Part shown: in pieces, positions 7,563-16,966 of the stretch | Numbering within the stretch: the first letter of the stretch is position 1 | How the letters are laid out: each line of letters opens with the position of its first letter | Position numbers and translations under genes: made by a program | Notes under the pieces: generated by a model | Told to the model about the DNA's origin: nothing | The model's input: the letters and a program-made list of their open reading frames with translations, nothing else | Database searches by the model: none | Assembly: GCA_964518765.1 (NCBI GenBank) | Contig: CAZFJC010000012.1 | Coordinates: 1-64,000, forward strand | Direction: 5' to 3' | DNA length: 64,000 bases | DNA from: CAZPNX01 sp964518765 | Lineage (GTDB): Bacteria; Edwardsbacteria; AC1; EtOH8

Positions 7563-9046
7563 CTCCTATTGACCTCCTTGGCATAGATCATCAAGTCCGA
7601 ACGGGGCTGCCAGGACAATCTGTCCGAGACCGCGTAGATCTCATCCTCGACATACAGGGGGATGCGGGGCAGATCGGCCATCACCAACCTCATGATCCTC
7701 TGCAGGGCCTTGAGCCGCTGGGCCTGGTCTAGGTATCCTGAGGAGGCCTCGATCAACCTGTCGACCGAGGGATTGCGGTACCGGTGCTGGTTGTCCCGGC
7801 CGTAGCCTGCCCGGGGGCTGTGGATGACGTCGTCGAAAAGGTCGGAGGCGTCGCCGGAGATGGAGACCGAACCCAGCAGGAAGAAGCTGCTGGTGTCCTG
7901 AGCATCAAAGAACGCCTCCCTCTCCTTGACGTTCAGCTCCAGCTCGATGCCGGCCCGGGCCATCTGGTGCTGCAGCTCCTGTCCGAAGGAAAGCCTGGTG
8001 TCGGGCAATAGCAGCGACAGCCTAAGCCCCCGGCCGTAGCCGGCCGCCTTCAGCAGCCTTCTGGCCCTGTCCGGGTCATATCTTAACTGGGGAAGGCCCG
8101 GGTCGTATCCGAAGATGGCCTGCGGCACCGGCTGGCTGGCCGGCATCCCGAAACCCAGCACGCATTGCCCCACCAAGGCCTGACGGTCGACGGCCAGGGA
8201 TATCGCCTGCCGCACCCGGAGGTCGCTCAGGGGCTTAACGGTAGTGTTGAGGCCCAGATACCTCAGGGCCAGGCCCGGCCTTCTCTCCAAACGGTATCCC
8301 CTGACCGGACTATCCAAAAGCCCTCGGGCGGCCGCCGGAGGCACCTCGTTCACTATGTCGGCCATGCCCTGCCTCAGGAGCGCCTCGATCTCCCTGGGAT
8401 CTTCGTACTTGGTGATGGTCACCTGCCTGAAATCAGGCTTGGGCCCCCAGTATCTATCCCAGCGCTGCATTCTCAGGCCGCGCCTGCGGTCGAAAGACAG
8501 GAAGCGATAGGGGCCGGTGCCCACCGGGGCCTGCTCGAAACCGGCGTCTCTATATTTCTGATGATAGCGGGCCGGGATGATGAAAGCGTTCAAAAGCTTG
8601 TTCAGCAGTATGGGATAGGGGCGCCGTGTCCTGATGACCACGGTCCGTTCGTCGGCCTGGAAGATGGTGTCCACCGCCACGAAGTTGCTCTTGAGCTCCG
8701 AGGCCGGCCAGTTCTTGGCCCGGCACAGGGAGAAGACCACGTCCTCGGCCTGCATGGGGGTGCCGTCGTGGAAGAGGACGCCCGGCCGGAGGCGGAAAAC
8801 CCAGGTCAGGTCGTCGGGGTTCTCCCAGGTCTCGGCCAGCAGGGGTCGGATCTTCATGGCCGGGTCGAACTCGACCAAGGCCTCGAACATGTTTCCCTGG
8901 ACCAAAACGCTGATGACCTCAGACTTAAGGTGCGGCGTCAGGCAAAGCGGCAGGCCCCGGTTGGCGATCACCAATTCGTCCTGATGCGGCGACGGACGGC
9001 AACCGAGGGCCAGGGCGGCCAGAACGATGCACAGAGTTCGGACCAT
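7559..9046 (-). CDS. Family 5 solute-binding lipoprotein 5 of the array
   Basis: This 495-residue lipoprotein has a short signal ending in the lipobox LALGC. The family pattern follows: FEALVEFDP, WVFRLRPGVLFHDG, PVGTGPYRFLSF and SGDASDLFDD. Subtype B, shared with the gene at 12108-13619: both lack the SLDPH motif, have TPHL or VPHG instead, and carry a longer FIIP segment. It would be membrane-anchored on the periplasmic side and bind a peptide-like or other organic ligand, which the sequence does not identify. It ends AGG AGG TGA, placing the next gene's ribosome binding site inside its C-terminus. Confidence 0.93.
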   Translation of the reverse strand: MVRTLCIVLAALALGCRPSPHQDELVIANRGLPLCLTPHLKSEVISVLVQGNMFEALVEFDPAMKIRPLLAETWENPDDLTWVFRLRPGVLFHDGTPMQAEDVVFSLCRAKNWPASELKSNFVAVDTIFQADERTVVIRTRRPYPILLNKLLNAFIIPARYHQKYRDAGFEQAPVGTGPYRFLSFDRRRGLRMQRWDRYWGPKPDFRQVTITKYEDPREIEALLRQGMADIVNEVPPAAARGLLDSPVRGYRLERRPGLALRYLGLNTTVKPLSDLRVRQAISLAVDRQALVGQCVLGFGMPASQPVPQAIFGYDPGLPQLRYDPDRARRLLKAAGYGRGLRLSLLLPDTRLSFGQELQHQMARAGIELELNVKEREAFFDAQDTSSFFLLGSVSISGDASDLFDDVIHSPRAGYGRDNQHRYRNPSVDRLIEASSGYLDQAQRLKALQRIMRLVMADLPRIPLYVEDEIYAVSDRLSWQPRSDLMIYAKEVNRR

Positions 9047-9058
9047 CTCACCCTCCTT

Positions 9059-10600
9059 TCATCGCAGCCGCCAGTTGCCCGACCACCTAAGCTCGGCCAG
9101 CGACAGGCTTCCGTCCAGCCGTGGGACGAAGGACAGCTGCCGGTGGTGGGCGTAGGTCCGACTGCGTACGTACACCGGCACCAGCGGCATGTCCGCCAGG
9201 GCCAAACGCATGGCCCGGTGCAACAGCTCGATTCTCTGCCGGTTGTCCAAGGTCGAACCTATCCGTTCCACCAGGGCGTCCATCTCCCGGCTGCGGTACC
9301 CGCCCCAATTGGCACTCCCGTATTGGCGGGCGTCCGGGGAGTGCAGGCAGGCGTCCAGGAAGTCCGAGGCGTCCCCCGAGCTGCAGGACCAGCCCACGAA
9401 GAAGAAAGGACTTCGCTGATTGAGTATCCGCTCTGAAAGCTGGGCCCAGCTGAGCACCCGCACCCTGACTTTTATACCCAGCCGGGAGAGCTGCTCCACG
9501 ATCACCGGGGCCGAACGGCTGACGGCGGCCTGGGTCACCTCAAGGTCGGTAGTAAATCCCTTGGCGAATCCGGCCCGGGCCATCAGCCTCCGCGCCTTAT
9601 CTAGGTCGGGCCGTCCCGGACGGAAGTCAGGCAGATAGCCCACGATGTATGGGGAGACGAACTGGTCGCTGGGCTGGGCCTCCAGCTCGATCCTCTCTAT
9701 CCATTTCTGGGTGTCGATCGCCCAATAGACCGCCTCCCGAACCTGGCGCCGGCCGAAGGGGTTCTTTGGGCTCAGCCCGAACCCCAGGAAGCCGACCGAA
9801 AGGCCGGGGACGGTCTCCAGCCTGATGTGCTCGGCGTTTTTGACCCTGGCCAGGTCGGACCGGCTGATGTCGCGCGCTATGTGCACCACGCCGGACACCA
9901 GCGCCTCCAGCCTTTTTGTCCGCTCCTCATAGAAGCGGAACCTGACGCGCCCGATCCTGGGCTTGGATCCCCAGTAGCTGCGGCAGGCCTGGAGCACCAG
10001 ATCGGTGTCCGGCCGGTGCGAGACGAAACGGTAGGGCCCGGTGCCCACCGGCTGTGTTATGGTATCCGGAGAGCCCGAGGGCACGATAGCGATAAAGGTC
10101 AGCTTGTTCAGCAGCACCGGCGAGGGTCGGCTGGTGATCACATCCACCGTCAGGCCGTCCACCACCCTGACCTCCTTCACCGTGGCCAGGTAATGCCCCA
10201 GCTCCAGCCCCCGGGCCCGGTCCAGGCTGAACTTGACGTCGGCCGCATCGCAGGGGGTGCCGTTGTGGAAGGTAACCCCCGGCCTCAGCTGGAAGCGCCA
10301 GACGTTCTCCCCGGGGTTCTCCCAAGAAACCGCCAGTCCGGGCCGGATCCTCATCTGGTCGTCGAACTCCACCAGATGGCTGTAGATGTTGTCCATCACG
10401 CAGTAGGTGACGCTCTCGTCGTGGCGGTGCGGGTCCAGGCCCAAAAGGTCGCTCTCCAGTCCCACCCCGAGCTCCTCGGGCCCGCCGCTTACCCGGCACC
10501 CGGCCAGGGCCATGGACAGCGCCAACACCAGCGCCATCCTTTCGGCAAATCTCTCTCTTTTCACGGCAGCAAAGACATTGTCTATTTTCCGTCTTTCCAT
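9059..10600 (-). CDS. Family 5 solute-binding lipoprotein 4 of the array
   Basis: This 513-residue protein has lipobox LAGC and the family motifs LDPHRHDESV, LRPGVTFHNG, PVGTGPYRFVSH and WSCSSGDASDFLDACLHS. Subtype A, closest to the neighbouring gene at 10582-12111, suggesting a local duplication. ATG 10600 gives an n-region of about 20 residues before the signal core; GTG or ATG codons closer to the lipobox are alternatives. The 5' end overlaps the upstream gene by 19 bases, fitting one transcript. Confidence 0.93.
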   Translation of the reverse strand: MERRKIDNVFAAVKRERFAERMALVLALSMALAGCRVSGGPEELGVGLESDLLGLDPHRHDESVTYCVMDNIYSHLVEFDDQMRIRPGLAVSWENPGENVWRFQLRPGVTFHNGTPCDAADVKFSLDRARGLELGHYLATVKEVRVVDGLTVDVITSRPSPVLLNKLTFIAIVPSGSPDTITQPVGTGPYRFVSHRPDTDLVLQACRSYWGSKPRIGRVRFRFYEERTKRLEALVSGVVHIARDISRSDLARVKNAEHIRLETVPGLSVGFLGFGLSPKNPFGRRQVREAVYWAIDTQKWIERIELEAQPSDQFVSPYIVGYLPDFRPGRPDLDKARRLMARAGFAKGFTTDLEVTQAAVSRSAPVIVEQLSRLGIKVRVRVLSWAQLSERILNQRSPFFFVGWSCSSGDASDFLDACLHSPDARQYGSANWGGYRSREMDALVERIGSTLDNRQRIELLHRAMRLALADMPLVPVYVRSRTYAHHRQLSFVPRLDGSLSLAELRWSGNWRLR

Positions 10601-12111
10601 GAGATCTCGGCCAGTTTCACCCTGGCGTCCTGCCGGGGTATGAAATCGACCCTGGCCTCGGCCCCGTAGCCGCGGTTTCTAAGGTACAGCGGCACCAGCG
10701 GCATGTCATCCATGACGGCGTCCTGTATCCGGTGGAGCAGGCCGATCCTCTCCTTCTGGTCCAGAATCTGGTTGCTCCGCTCTATCAGCCGGTCGACGGC
10801 CGGATTGCTGTAACCGGTGTGGTTGGCCTGCCCGTAGCCGGCGGCCGTCTTGGAATGCAGGCAGGCATCGTAGAGATCGGAGGCGTCCCCCGAGCTGCAG
10901 GACCAGCCGATGAGGTAGAACGGGCTCTCCTGCCGTTTGAGACGCTGGGTGAAGCTGGTCCACTCCATTCCCACCACCCTCACCCTGATGCCTGCCCTGC
11001 CCAGCTGCCGGGCGATCACCTGCCCCGAGGTGGCAGCGGCGCTGTTGGACAGCTCGAAGTCGGTACTGAAACCCCTGGGGTAGCCGGCCTCGGCCAGCAG
11101 CCTTTTGGCCCGGTCCAGATCCGGGCGCCGGACATTGCCACCGGGCAGATATCCTACGATGTAGGGGGATACCAGCTGGTCCCAGGGCTCGGCCTCCAGG
11201 CCGGACTCGGCCACGATCTCGGCCGGGTCCAGCGCCCAGAAGATCGCCTGCCGCACCTTCCTCTTGGAAAGGGGGCCGCCCATCCGGATGTTAATGCCCA
11301 GATGGGTGACGCCCAGGCCTGGTCGGCTGAGGTAGATCAGCTCCGGGTCGGCCAGGATCTTTTTCTTGGACTCCCCCTCCATGTCCCTGGCCAGGGAGAT
11401 CTCTCTGGCAAGGAGCGCCTGCAGACGGTCCCCGTCCTCGGGTATTACCCGGAAAACGGCGGAGGGGATGGCCGGCCTGCCTCCCCAGTATTCCCCGTTG
11501 GCCTTGAGGCTCATGGCCACGCCCTTGCAGTATTCCTGGAACAGGTACGGTCCGGTGCCCACCGGTCTGGCGATGCTATCGGGGCTGTCATCCGGCACTA
11601 CGGCAATAAAGGTCAGCTTGTTCAGCAGTACCGGCGAGGGCTGGTCAGTCACCAGCTCCACCGTCAGGCTGTCGATCTCCCTCACCTCCCGGAGCCCGTA
11701 GATATAGTGGCCCACCTCCCTGGCCCTGGCCCGCTTCAGGCTGTGGACCACGTCCCTGGCCAGGCAGGATTTCCCGGAATGAAACCTGACCCCCGGCCTC
11801 AGGTGGAACCGCCAGGTGAGGTCGTCCGGATTCTCCCAGGATACCGCCAGGGCCGGGGTAATTCTCATCTGCCCGTCGAAGGCCACCAGAGGTTCGTAGA
11901 TATTGGACAGCACCGAGTGGGTAACACTGTCGTCGTGGCGGTGCGGATCGAGGGTGATGATGTCGTCCTCCATCGACAGACGGATAGCCCGGCGGCCGTT
12001 GCCTCCGTGGCGGCAGGAAAACGACATCAGCAGGCAGAGCAGCAGGATCCCGCCCGCCCTGGCCGACTTAGCAGAGGTTCTCATGGAATGTGCTCCCAAG
12101 CTCGACTTCAT
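10582..12111 (-). CDS. Family 5 solute-binding lipoprotein 3 of the array
   Basis: This 509-residue protein starts at ATG 12111, which overlaps the upstream stop as ATGA and has GGAGG 9-10 bases before it. The lipobox is SFSC. Motifs are LDPHRHDDSV, LRPGVRFHSG, PVGTGPYLFQEY and WSCSSGDASDLYDACLHS. Subtype A. Ligand unknown; family 5 members bind peptides, dipeptides, metal chelates, opines and sugars, so the family alone does not decide. Confidence 0.93.
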   Translation of the reverse strand: MKSSLGAHSMRTSAKSARAGGILLLCLLMSFSCRHGGNGRRAIRLSMEDDIITLDPHRHDDSVTHSVLSNIYEPLVAFDGQMRITPALAVSWENPDDLTWRFHLRPGVRFHSGKSCLARDVVHSLKRARAREVGHYIYGLREVREIDSLTVELVTDQPSPVLLNKLTFIAVVPDDSPDSIARPVGTGPYLFQEYCKGVAMSLKANGEYWGGRPAIPSAVFRVIPEDGDRLQALLAREISLARDMEGESKKKILADPELIYLSRPGLGVTHLGINIRMGGPLSKRKVRQAIFWALDPAEIVAESGLEAEPWDQLVSPYIVGYLPGGNVRRPDLDRAKRLLAEAGYPRGFSTDFELSNSAAATSGQVIARQLGRAGIRVRVVGMEWTSFTQRLKRQESPFYLIGWSCSSGDASDLYDACLHSKTAAGYGQANHTGYSNPAVDRLIERSNQILDQKERIGLLHRIQDAVMDDMPLVPLYLRNRGYGAEARVDFIPRQDARVKLAEISWKDGK

Positions 12112-13619
12112 TTCGGCCGGACCTCCTTTCCCAGGACCATCATGTCCAGGCGCGGCGTCCACACCAATCCGGCGCTTGACCCGCTTACCTGGTCCTCGAT
12201 GAAAAGAGGTATTATGGCCACGTCCCGGCAGACCAGCCCCATGGCCTGCTGGATAAGCTCCAGCCGCCTCTCCTGCGAGAAGCAGGTGTCGGAGACTTCG
12301 ATCAGCCGGTCCACCTCGGGATTGGAATAGCCGCCGTAGTTGTTGACGCCGTAGCCGCCGCTTTGGGAATGAAGAGCCTCGTCCAGAAGGTCCGAGGCGT
12401 CGCCCGAGGTGCTGCCGTAGCCGATGTAGAATAGGCTGGCGGTGTCCAGGGACCGGAAGAATTGCTCCCTGGTCATCGGCTTCAGCGTCAGCCTGATCCC
12501 GGCAGCCGCCATGTGCTCTTGGAGCCGGCGGCCGACCTCTATCCTCTGTTCCGGTATGGAGAGCGTCAGGTCAAGCCCTTGAGGGAAACCAGCCTCCCGG
12601 AGCATCCTGGACGCCCGGGCCGGATCATAGGGCAGCGGGGGCAGCCGGCCGTCGCTTCCGAACACCGTCGGAGGCACCGGCTGGTTGGCCGGGGAGCCGT
12701 ACCCGTAGCAGACCGACTTCACCAGGTCCTGCCGTTCCACCGCCAGCTGCAGCGCCTGCCGCACCAAGGGGTGGCTCAGAGGCTTGGCGCTCCAACGAAA
12801 GCCCAGGTAGCGGAGGACCAGGCCCGAGCGGTGATGGATGCGGTATTTTTTCGATCCCGCCCCCTCCAGCCGCCTGGCAGTGGCCTGGTTCATCATGGGG
12901 ACGATGACCGAGTTTCCGCCGGATTCGAGCAGCCGGCCGATCTCCTCTTCGTCGTTGACCACCATCAACTTCATCTCGCCGAAAGCCGGCTTTCGGCCCC
13001 AATAACCGGGATACGACCTCAGCACCAGGGGCCCGCCCTGGGGGTATTCCTTCAACAGGTAGGGGCCGGTGCCCACCGGCGAGCGGCCGAAACCCTCCGG
13101 CCCCAGTGCGGTGAAGACCTTCTCGGGGATGATGAATACCGAGACCAGCTTGTACAGCAGCAGGGGAAAGGGCCGCTTGGTGGCGATGCGCACCGACTGC
13201 CCATCCAACGCCTCGATGGACTCTATCTGGACGAAGTTCGCCCGGAGGGAGGAACCCGAATCCTCCTTGGCTCGTCTCAGGGAGAAGACCACGTCCCCCG
13301 CCGTCAGCGGGCTGCCGTCGTGGAAGGTGACGCCGCGGCGCAGCCTGAAGATCCAGGTCTTGGGATCTGGCGTCTCCCAGTTCTCCGCCAAAAGCGGCGT
13401 CACCCTCATCCTGGAATCGAACTCTACCAGGCTCTCGTAGATATTCGACTGGGCCATGACGGTGAAGACCTCGGGCATGCCGTGCGGCACCAGGGATATA
13501 GGCCACCCCTGCCCGGCCACGATCAAGGTCCCGGTCTGCCCGGTCGGGCCGCCGCAGGAGGCCAGGGCCCCCGCCAGCATAGCCAGGGCCGCTAGAACTG
13601 CCGTCCTGGAACGCCTCAT
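12108..13619 (-). CDS. Family 5 solute-binding lipoprotein 2 of the array
   Basis: This 503-residue protein has a clean signal peptide and lipobox LASC. Family motifs are YESLVEFD, LRRGVTFHDG, PVGTGPYLLKEY and SGDASDLLDE. Subtype B with the gene at 7559-9046, judged by the aligned ends (IPLFIEDQ here, IPLYVEDE there; KEVRPK and KEVNRR). Coupled by ATGA to the next gene. Confidence 0.93.
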   Translation of the reverse strand: MRRSRTAVLAALAMLAGALASCGGPTGQTGTLIVAGQGWPISLVPHGMPEVFTVMAQSNIYESLVEFDSRMRVTPLLAENWETPDPKTWIFRLRRGVTFHDGSPLTAGDVVFSLRRAKEDSGSSLRANFVQIESIEALDGQSVRIATKRPFPLLLYKLVSVFIIPEKVFTALGPEGFGRSPVGTGPYLLKEYPQGGPLVLRSYPGYWGRKPAFGEMKLMVVNDEEEIGRLLESGGNSVIVPMMNQATARRLEGAGSKKYRIHHRSGLVLRYLGFRWSAKPLSHPLVRQALQLAVERQDLVKSVCYGYGSPANQPVPPTVFGSDGRLPPLPYDPARASRMLREAGFPQGLDLTLSIPEQRIEVGRRLQEHMAAAGIRLTLKPMTREQFFRSLDTASLFYIGYGSTSGDASDLLDEALHSQSGGYGVNNYGGYSNPEVDRLIEVSDTCFSQERRLELIQQAMGLVCRDVAIIPLFIEDQVSGSSAGLVWTPRLDMMVLGKEVRPK

Positions 13620-13667
13620 CTTTCCACCTCTATTTGCTTTGAATGGCCTTCCCGGCTTTCCGGATGA

Positions 13668-15218
13668 TCACCTACTGGCCCGTCCGGTCCGGAACTCCTT
13701 GGCCAGGACCATCTCGTCGCTTCGCGGCGTCCACAGCAGCCCCGGCCTGACGGCATAGTATGTCCTCTGGTAATACAGGGGTATCAGGGGCAGGTCCTCG
13801 GCGACTATGGCCACCGCCCGCTGCAGCAACTCCTGCCTTTTGGCCTGGTCAAACTCCCCGAAGGCCGACCTGATGACGGAATCCAGCCTGGGGTTGGAGT
13901 ACCCGGTGCTGTTCCCGTGCCCCAGCTCGCCCGGGGCGTGGCTGTAGAGCTCGTTGATCCCCTCGCTGGCATCGCCATAGCTGAAGGCCAGCCCGTACAT
14001 GTAGAAGGGAACGACCCCCTGCTCGATGCCCCGATAGAGGCTGTCCCAGGATATGGTGTCGGCCCGGAGCTCGATACCAGCGGCCGCCAGCTGGCCCTCC
14101 AGCATCTTCCCCACCCGGTAATTCATGGGTTTGAGCAGCAACTGCAGCTTCAACCCGCTCCCAAACCCGGCTTGGGCTAGAAGCCTCCTGGCGGTCGCCG
14201 TGTCCCGGAGGATCTCCGGCATCGAGGGGTTATATCCCAGGACCGTGGGAGGGACCATCTGGTTGGCCGCTTGGCCGTGGCCGTTGAAGGCCTTGTCCAC
14301 CAGCTCCCTGCGGTCGACGGCCAGCGACACGGCGCGCCGCACCCGAAGGTCGGCCAGGGGATTGCCGCCCTTTCTTGGTTTCATGTCGCAGCCCAACAGC
14401 CAGACGGTGTTGTAGGGCGTCTCCCTGATGGAGACTCGGCTGTCCCTCTCCAGCCCCTGCCGCTGGTCGCCTTCCAGCATGGCGTCCACGTCTATCTCTC
14501 CGGCCATCAGGGCGCGCGCCCGCTCCTGGCCCTGGGGAAGGCACCGGTACTCGGCCATCACGAACTGCGGGCGCTCACCCCAGTAACCCTCGAAACGGTG
14601 CAGGGCTGCGCCCCGCCGCTCCAGGAAACGGACGAAACGGTAGGGCCCGGTGCCTATGGCCGTCTCCCCGGGTTCTAAATCTCTGGGCATTATGGCCACC
14701 GCCGCCAACAGCTTGATCAGCATCGGCCGGGGCCGGTCGGTCTGCACCTCGACCGTCAGGCTGTCCAACTCGGCTATCCGGCATACTACCGACATGTCTC
14801 CGGCAAAAATGGAACTGGGATGCTCCTTAGCCCGCCTCAGGCTGTAGACCACGTCATCGGCCCTTACCGGCCGGCCGTCGTGAAAACGGGCCTCGGGCCT
14901 CAGGTGGAAGCGCCAGTTGTTGTCGTTCGGGTTGTCGTATCCCCTGGCCAGCATCGGCACCACCTTCAGGTTGGGGTCCATCCCCACCAGCCCTTCGTAG
15001 ATGTTGGCCAGGATATTGATGGTGATGAACTCGTCCTGGGTGTGCGGGTCCAGGCTGACCGCCCCGCCGTTCATGGCCACCACCAGCACCGTCCTCCGCC
15101 CCGGCGAGCAGCCGGCCGCCGCCAGACAGGCCAGCAGCAGGGATAGAAAGGCTTGTTTGGTGCGCTTGCTCCTAACCTGCGGCCTTCGTTCTGGCTTACT
15201 GTAAATATATAGTAGCAC
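13668..15218 (-). CDS. Family 5 solute-binding lipoprotein 1 of the array (first gene)
   Basis: The mature part is clear: lipobox AAGC, SLDPHTQDEF, RFHDGRP, IGTGPYRFVRF and YGDASEGINE. Subtype C, like the gene at 6009-7562. The start is uncertain: GTG 15218 (516 residues) or TTG 15266 (532 residues), neither with a good ribosome binding site. AGGAG near 15170 is not followed by a usual start codon. An AT-rich TATATATT patch at about 15203-15210 could be the -10 of the operon promoter, in which case the true start lies nearer the lipobox. Confidence 0.88.
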   Translation of the reverse strand: MLLYIYSKPERRPQVRSKRTKQAFLSLLLACLAAAGCSPGRRTVLVVAMNGGAVSLDPHTQDEFITINILANIYEGLVGMDPNLKVVPMLARGYDNPNDNNWRFHLRPEARFHDGRPVRADDVVYSLRRAKEHPSSIFAGDMSVVCRIAELDSLTVEVQTDRPRPMLIKLLAAVAIMPRDLEPGETAIGTGPYRFVRFLERRGAALHRFEGYWGERPQFVMAEYRCLPQGQERARALMAGEIDVDAMLEGDQRQGLERDSRVSIRETPYNTVWLLGCDMKPRKGGNPLADLRVRRAVSLAVDRRELVDKAFNGHGQAANQMVPPTVLGYNPSMPEILRDTATARRLLAQAGFGSGLKLQLLLKPMNYRVGKMLEGQLAAAGIELRADTISWDSLYRGIEQGVVPFYMYGLAFSYGDASEGINELYSHAPGELGHGNSTGYSNPRLDSVIRSAFGEFDQAKRQELLQRAVAIVAEDLPLIPLYYQRTYYAVRPGLLWTPRSDEMVLAKEFRTGRASR

Positions 15219-15298
15219 GATTGATATTATTTGTGTTACGTCTTGATGGCGGCGCTTAGATGACAATAAGCAGTTTGGCTGGCGGCCTTCCCGAAAGC

Positions 15299-16600
15299 CT
15301 AGGTTTTGAGCGGTTTCTTCTTGGCCGCCGGGAACAGGATATTGTTCAGGATCAGGCGGTAGCCCGGCGAGTTGCGGTGCAGGCGGAGGTCGGTCTTGGG
15401 GTCGCCCACCAGGTGCTGGTAGTCCTCGGGATCGTGGCCGCCCAGGTAGGCAAAGCTGCCCTTGCCGAACAAACCGTGAAGGTATTTGATCTCGTCGGTG
15501 CCAGCCACCTCAGCCAAAAGCACCAAGCCTTGCCTGATCAGGGAGCGCCGAAATCCGGTGTCCTGGCCTAGGAACTCCCTCACCAGGGCGGTGTGGCACT
15601 GGGTCAGCATGCAGGAGACCGGGTCGTACTTGGCCGAGAAGTCGAAGAGGGTGAAGTAGGCCTCCGCCCCCCGCGAGGCCGGGGCCTCCAACGGCCCGTC
15701 CTTTGAGCCGACATCGAAGGTGTTGTTGACGTCGATGTCTGAATGTTCGTAGACCATGGGGCTGATTATGACCTTGAAACCGGTGAAGGCAATGGTTTGG
15801 CCGTAATCCAGCCTTTCCTGGGCGCGGGGGTCGGCCGGATCGCCGTCGAACTCGGCCGGCACAATGTCGGTCTGGTGAGCCGCCAGGGCGATGTCCAAGG
15901 TGGCCGGGGCCGAGCACATGGCGAACAGGAATCCGCCCTCCTGGAGATATTGCCTAATCTTCTGGGCTACTGCCAGCTTCAGCTGGGAGACCTTGGCGAA
16001 GCCCAGCTTCTGGGCCTCGCGGGTGTTGGCTCGGACTTCGTTGCGGTACCAGTCGGTGTTATGGAAGCTGGCGTAGAACTTGCCGTACTGCCCGGTGAAG
16101 TCCTCGTGGTGCAGGTGCAGCCAGTCGTACTGGGCTAGGGCCCCGGAGAGCACCTCCTCGTCCCAAAGGGTGGAATAGGGCACCTGGGCGTATTCCAGGG
16201 CCAGGCGGACCGCGTCATCCCAGGGATCGTAGGTGGGCGGCACGTAGACCGCCAGCCGGGGCGCCTTCTCCAGCTCGATGCGCTCCATGTTGGCGGCTTC
16301 GATCTCCCCGTAGATCGCGCGCTTGCCTCCCTCGCTGACCGCCTGGCAGGCCACCCCCCGCAGCCGGCACAGGTCTTCCAGGCTTTTTGAGCCGGGCAGC
16401 AGGAACGATCCGCCCCGGTAGTTGAGCAGCCACTCCACCTTGTTCCCCTCCTGCAGCGCCTGGTAGGCGATGCCGTAGGCCTTGAGGTGGTCGGTCTGTG
16501 ACAGGTCCATGGGGATGAGCAATCCCTGTCCCCAAAGCGTTGGGCATGGACAGAAGATGGCCAGAAATATTGTGGCGGCGAGGCAAATGTTTTTTTTCAT
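15299..16600 (-). CDS. Secreted protein of unknown function
   Basis: This 433-residue protein begins with a typical Sec signal (KKNICLAATIFLAIFCPCP). The mature part has LIPMDLSQTDHLKAYGIAYQ, VEWLLNYRGGSFL, HHEDFTGQYGKF, FHNTDWYRNE and FAMCSAPATLDIALAA. I recall similar secreted proteins being labelled asparagine synthetase B in databases, but no synthetase domain is visible; the middle part is more reminiscent of a glutamine-amidotransferase/ThuA-like fold (weak inference). ATG 16600 is preferred to the upstream GTG because it starts directly with the basic n-region. It lies just upstream of the binding-protein array on the same strand. Confidence 0.75.
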   Translation of the reverse strand: MKKNICLAATIFLAIFCPCPTLWGQGLLIPMDLSQTDHLKAYGIAYQALQEGNKVEWLLNYRGGSFLLPGSKSLEDLCRLRGVACQAVSEGGKRAIYGEIEAANMERIELEKAPRLAVYVPPTYDPWDDAVRLALEYAQVPYSTLWDEEVLSGALAQYDWLHLHHEDFTGQYGKFYASFHNTDWYRNEVRANTREAQKLGFAKVSQLKLAVAQKIRQYLQEGGFLFAMCSAPATLDIALAAHQTDIVPAEFDGDPADPRAQERLDYGQTIAFTGFKVIISPMVYEHSDIDVNNTFDVGSKDGPLEAPASRGAEAYFTLFDFSAKYDPVSCMLTQCHTALVREFLGQDTGFRRSLIRQGLVLLAEVAGTDEIKYLHGLFGKGSFAYLGGHDPEDYQHLVGDPKTDLRLHRNSPGYRLILNNILFPAAKKKPLKT

Positions 16601-16612
16601 TTTTCCCAGCAC

Positions 16613-16966
16613 CGACGGGCCGCCCCCTATAATAGTTTCGGGCAGCCTAACTCTATGATTAGTTTATGATTATTGGGTCTGTTTGTCAAGGGTTTTGTTG
16701 AAAATTTATAGTTATTATCTACTATCGCCGGAATGAATATAAAGAAGGCTGGCTGAAGGCTACCTTCCCTAAAAATGGAGCTTATCTCACCAGAGCCATC
16801 TTCCCGGTCTGACCGAACTCTCCTGATTCAAGTGTATTTTTACCTATTGTAATCCAGTTCTCCCCTGCCTGTTGACATCCGTATTTTTATCTGCTAATAT
16901 CATCCATCATCCGCGGCGGCTGATAGACCCAAGTTCCATCCACATCTCCGAACCTCAGAACATTCC
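16613..16966. other. Divergent intergenic region
   Basis: This separates the minus-strand secreted protein from the plus-strand zinc-ribbon gene and must hold both promoters. The plus-strand one is clear (listed separately). On the minus side only an AT-rich patch (CTATAATAG near 16628) is seen. No coding potential is evident. Confidence 0.5.
16872..16900 (+). promoter_or_regulatory. Sigma70-type promoter for the zinc-ribbon gene and dnaE
   Basis: TTGACA (16872-16877), a 17-base spacer and TAATAT (16895-16900) precede the ATG at 16967 by about 66 bases. It is the only strong promoter seen upstream of dnaE. Confidence 0.7.

Noticed and set aside
10732..12330. 532-codon open frame on the plus strand
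   Set aside because: It is antiparallel to two binding-protein genes with full domain support; the predicted protein is Gly/Pro/Gln/His-rich and matches no family. A GC-rich shadow.
4242..15266. Nickel or dipeptide ABC transporter operon
   Set aside because: Only binding proteins are present; no permease, ATPase or ligand-specific residues can be pointed to.
15299..16600. Asparagine synthetase
   Set aside because: The protein is secreted and shows no ATP-pyrophosphatase or Ntn-type glutaminase motif; the name, if used in databases, is not supported by what is visible.
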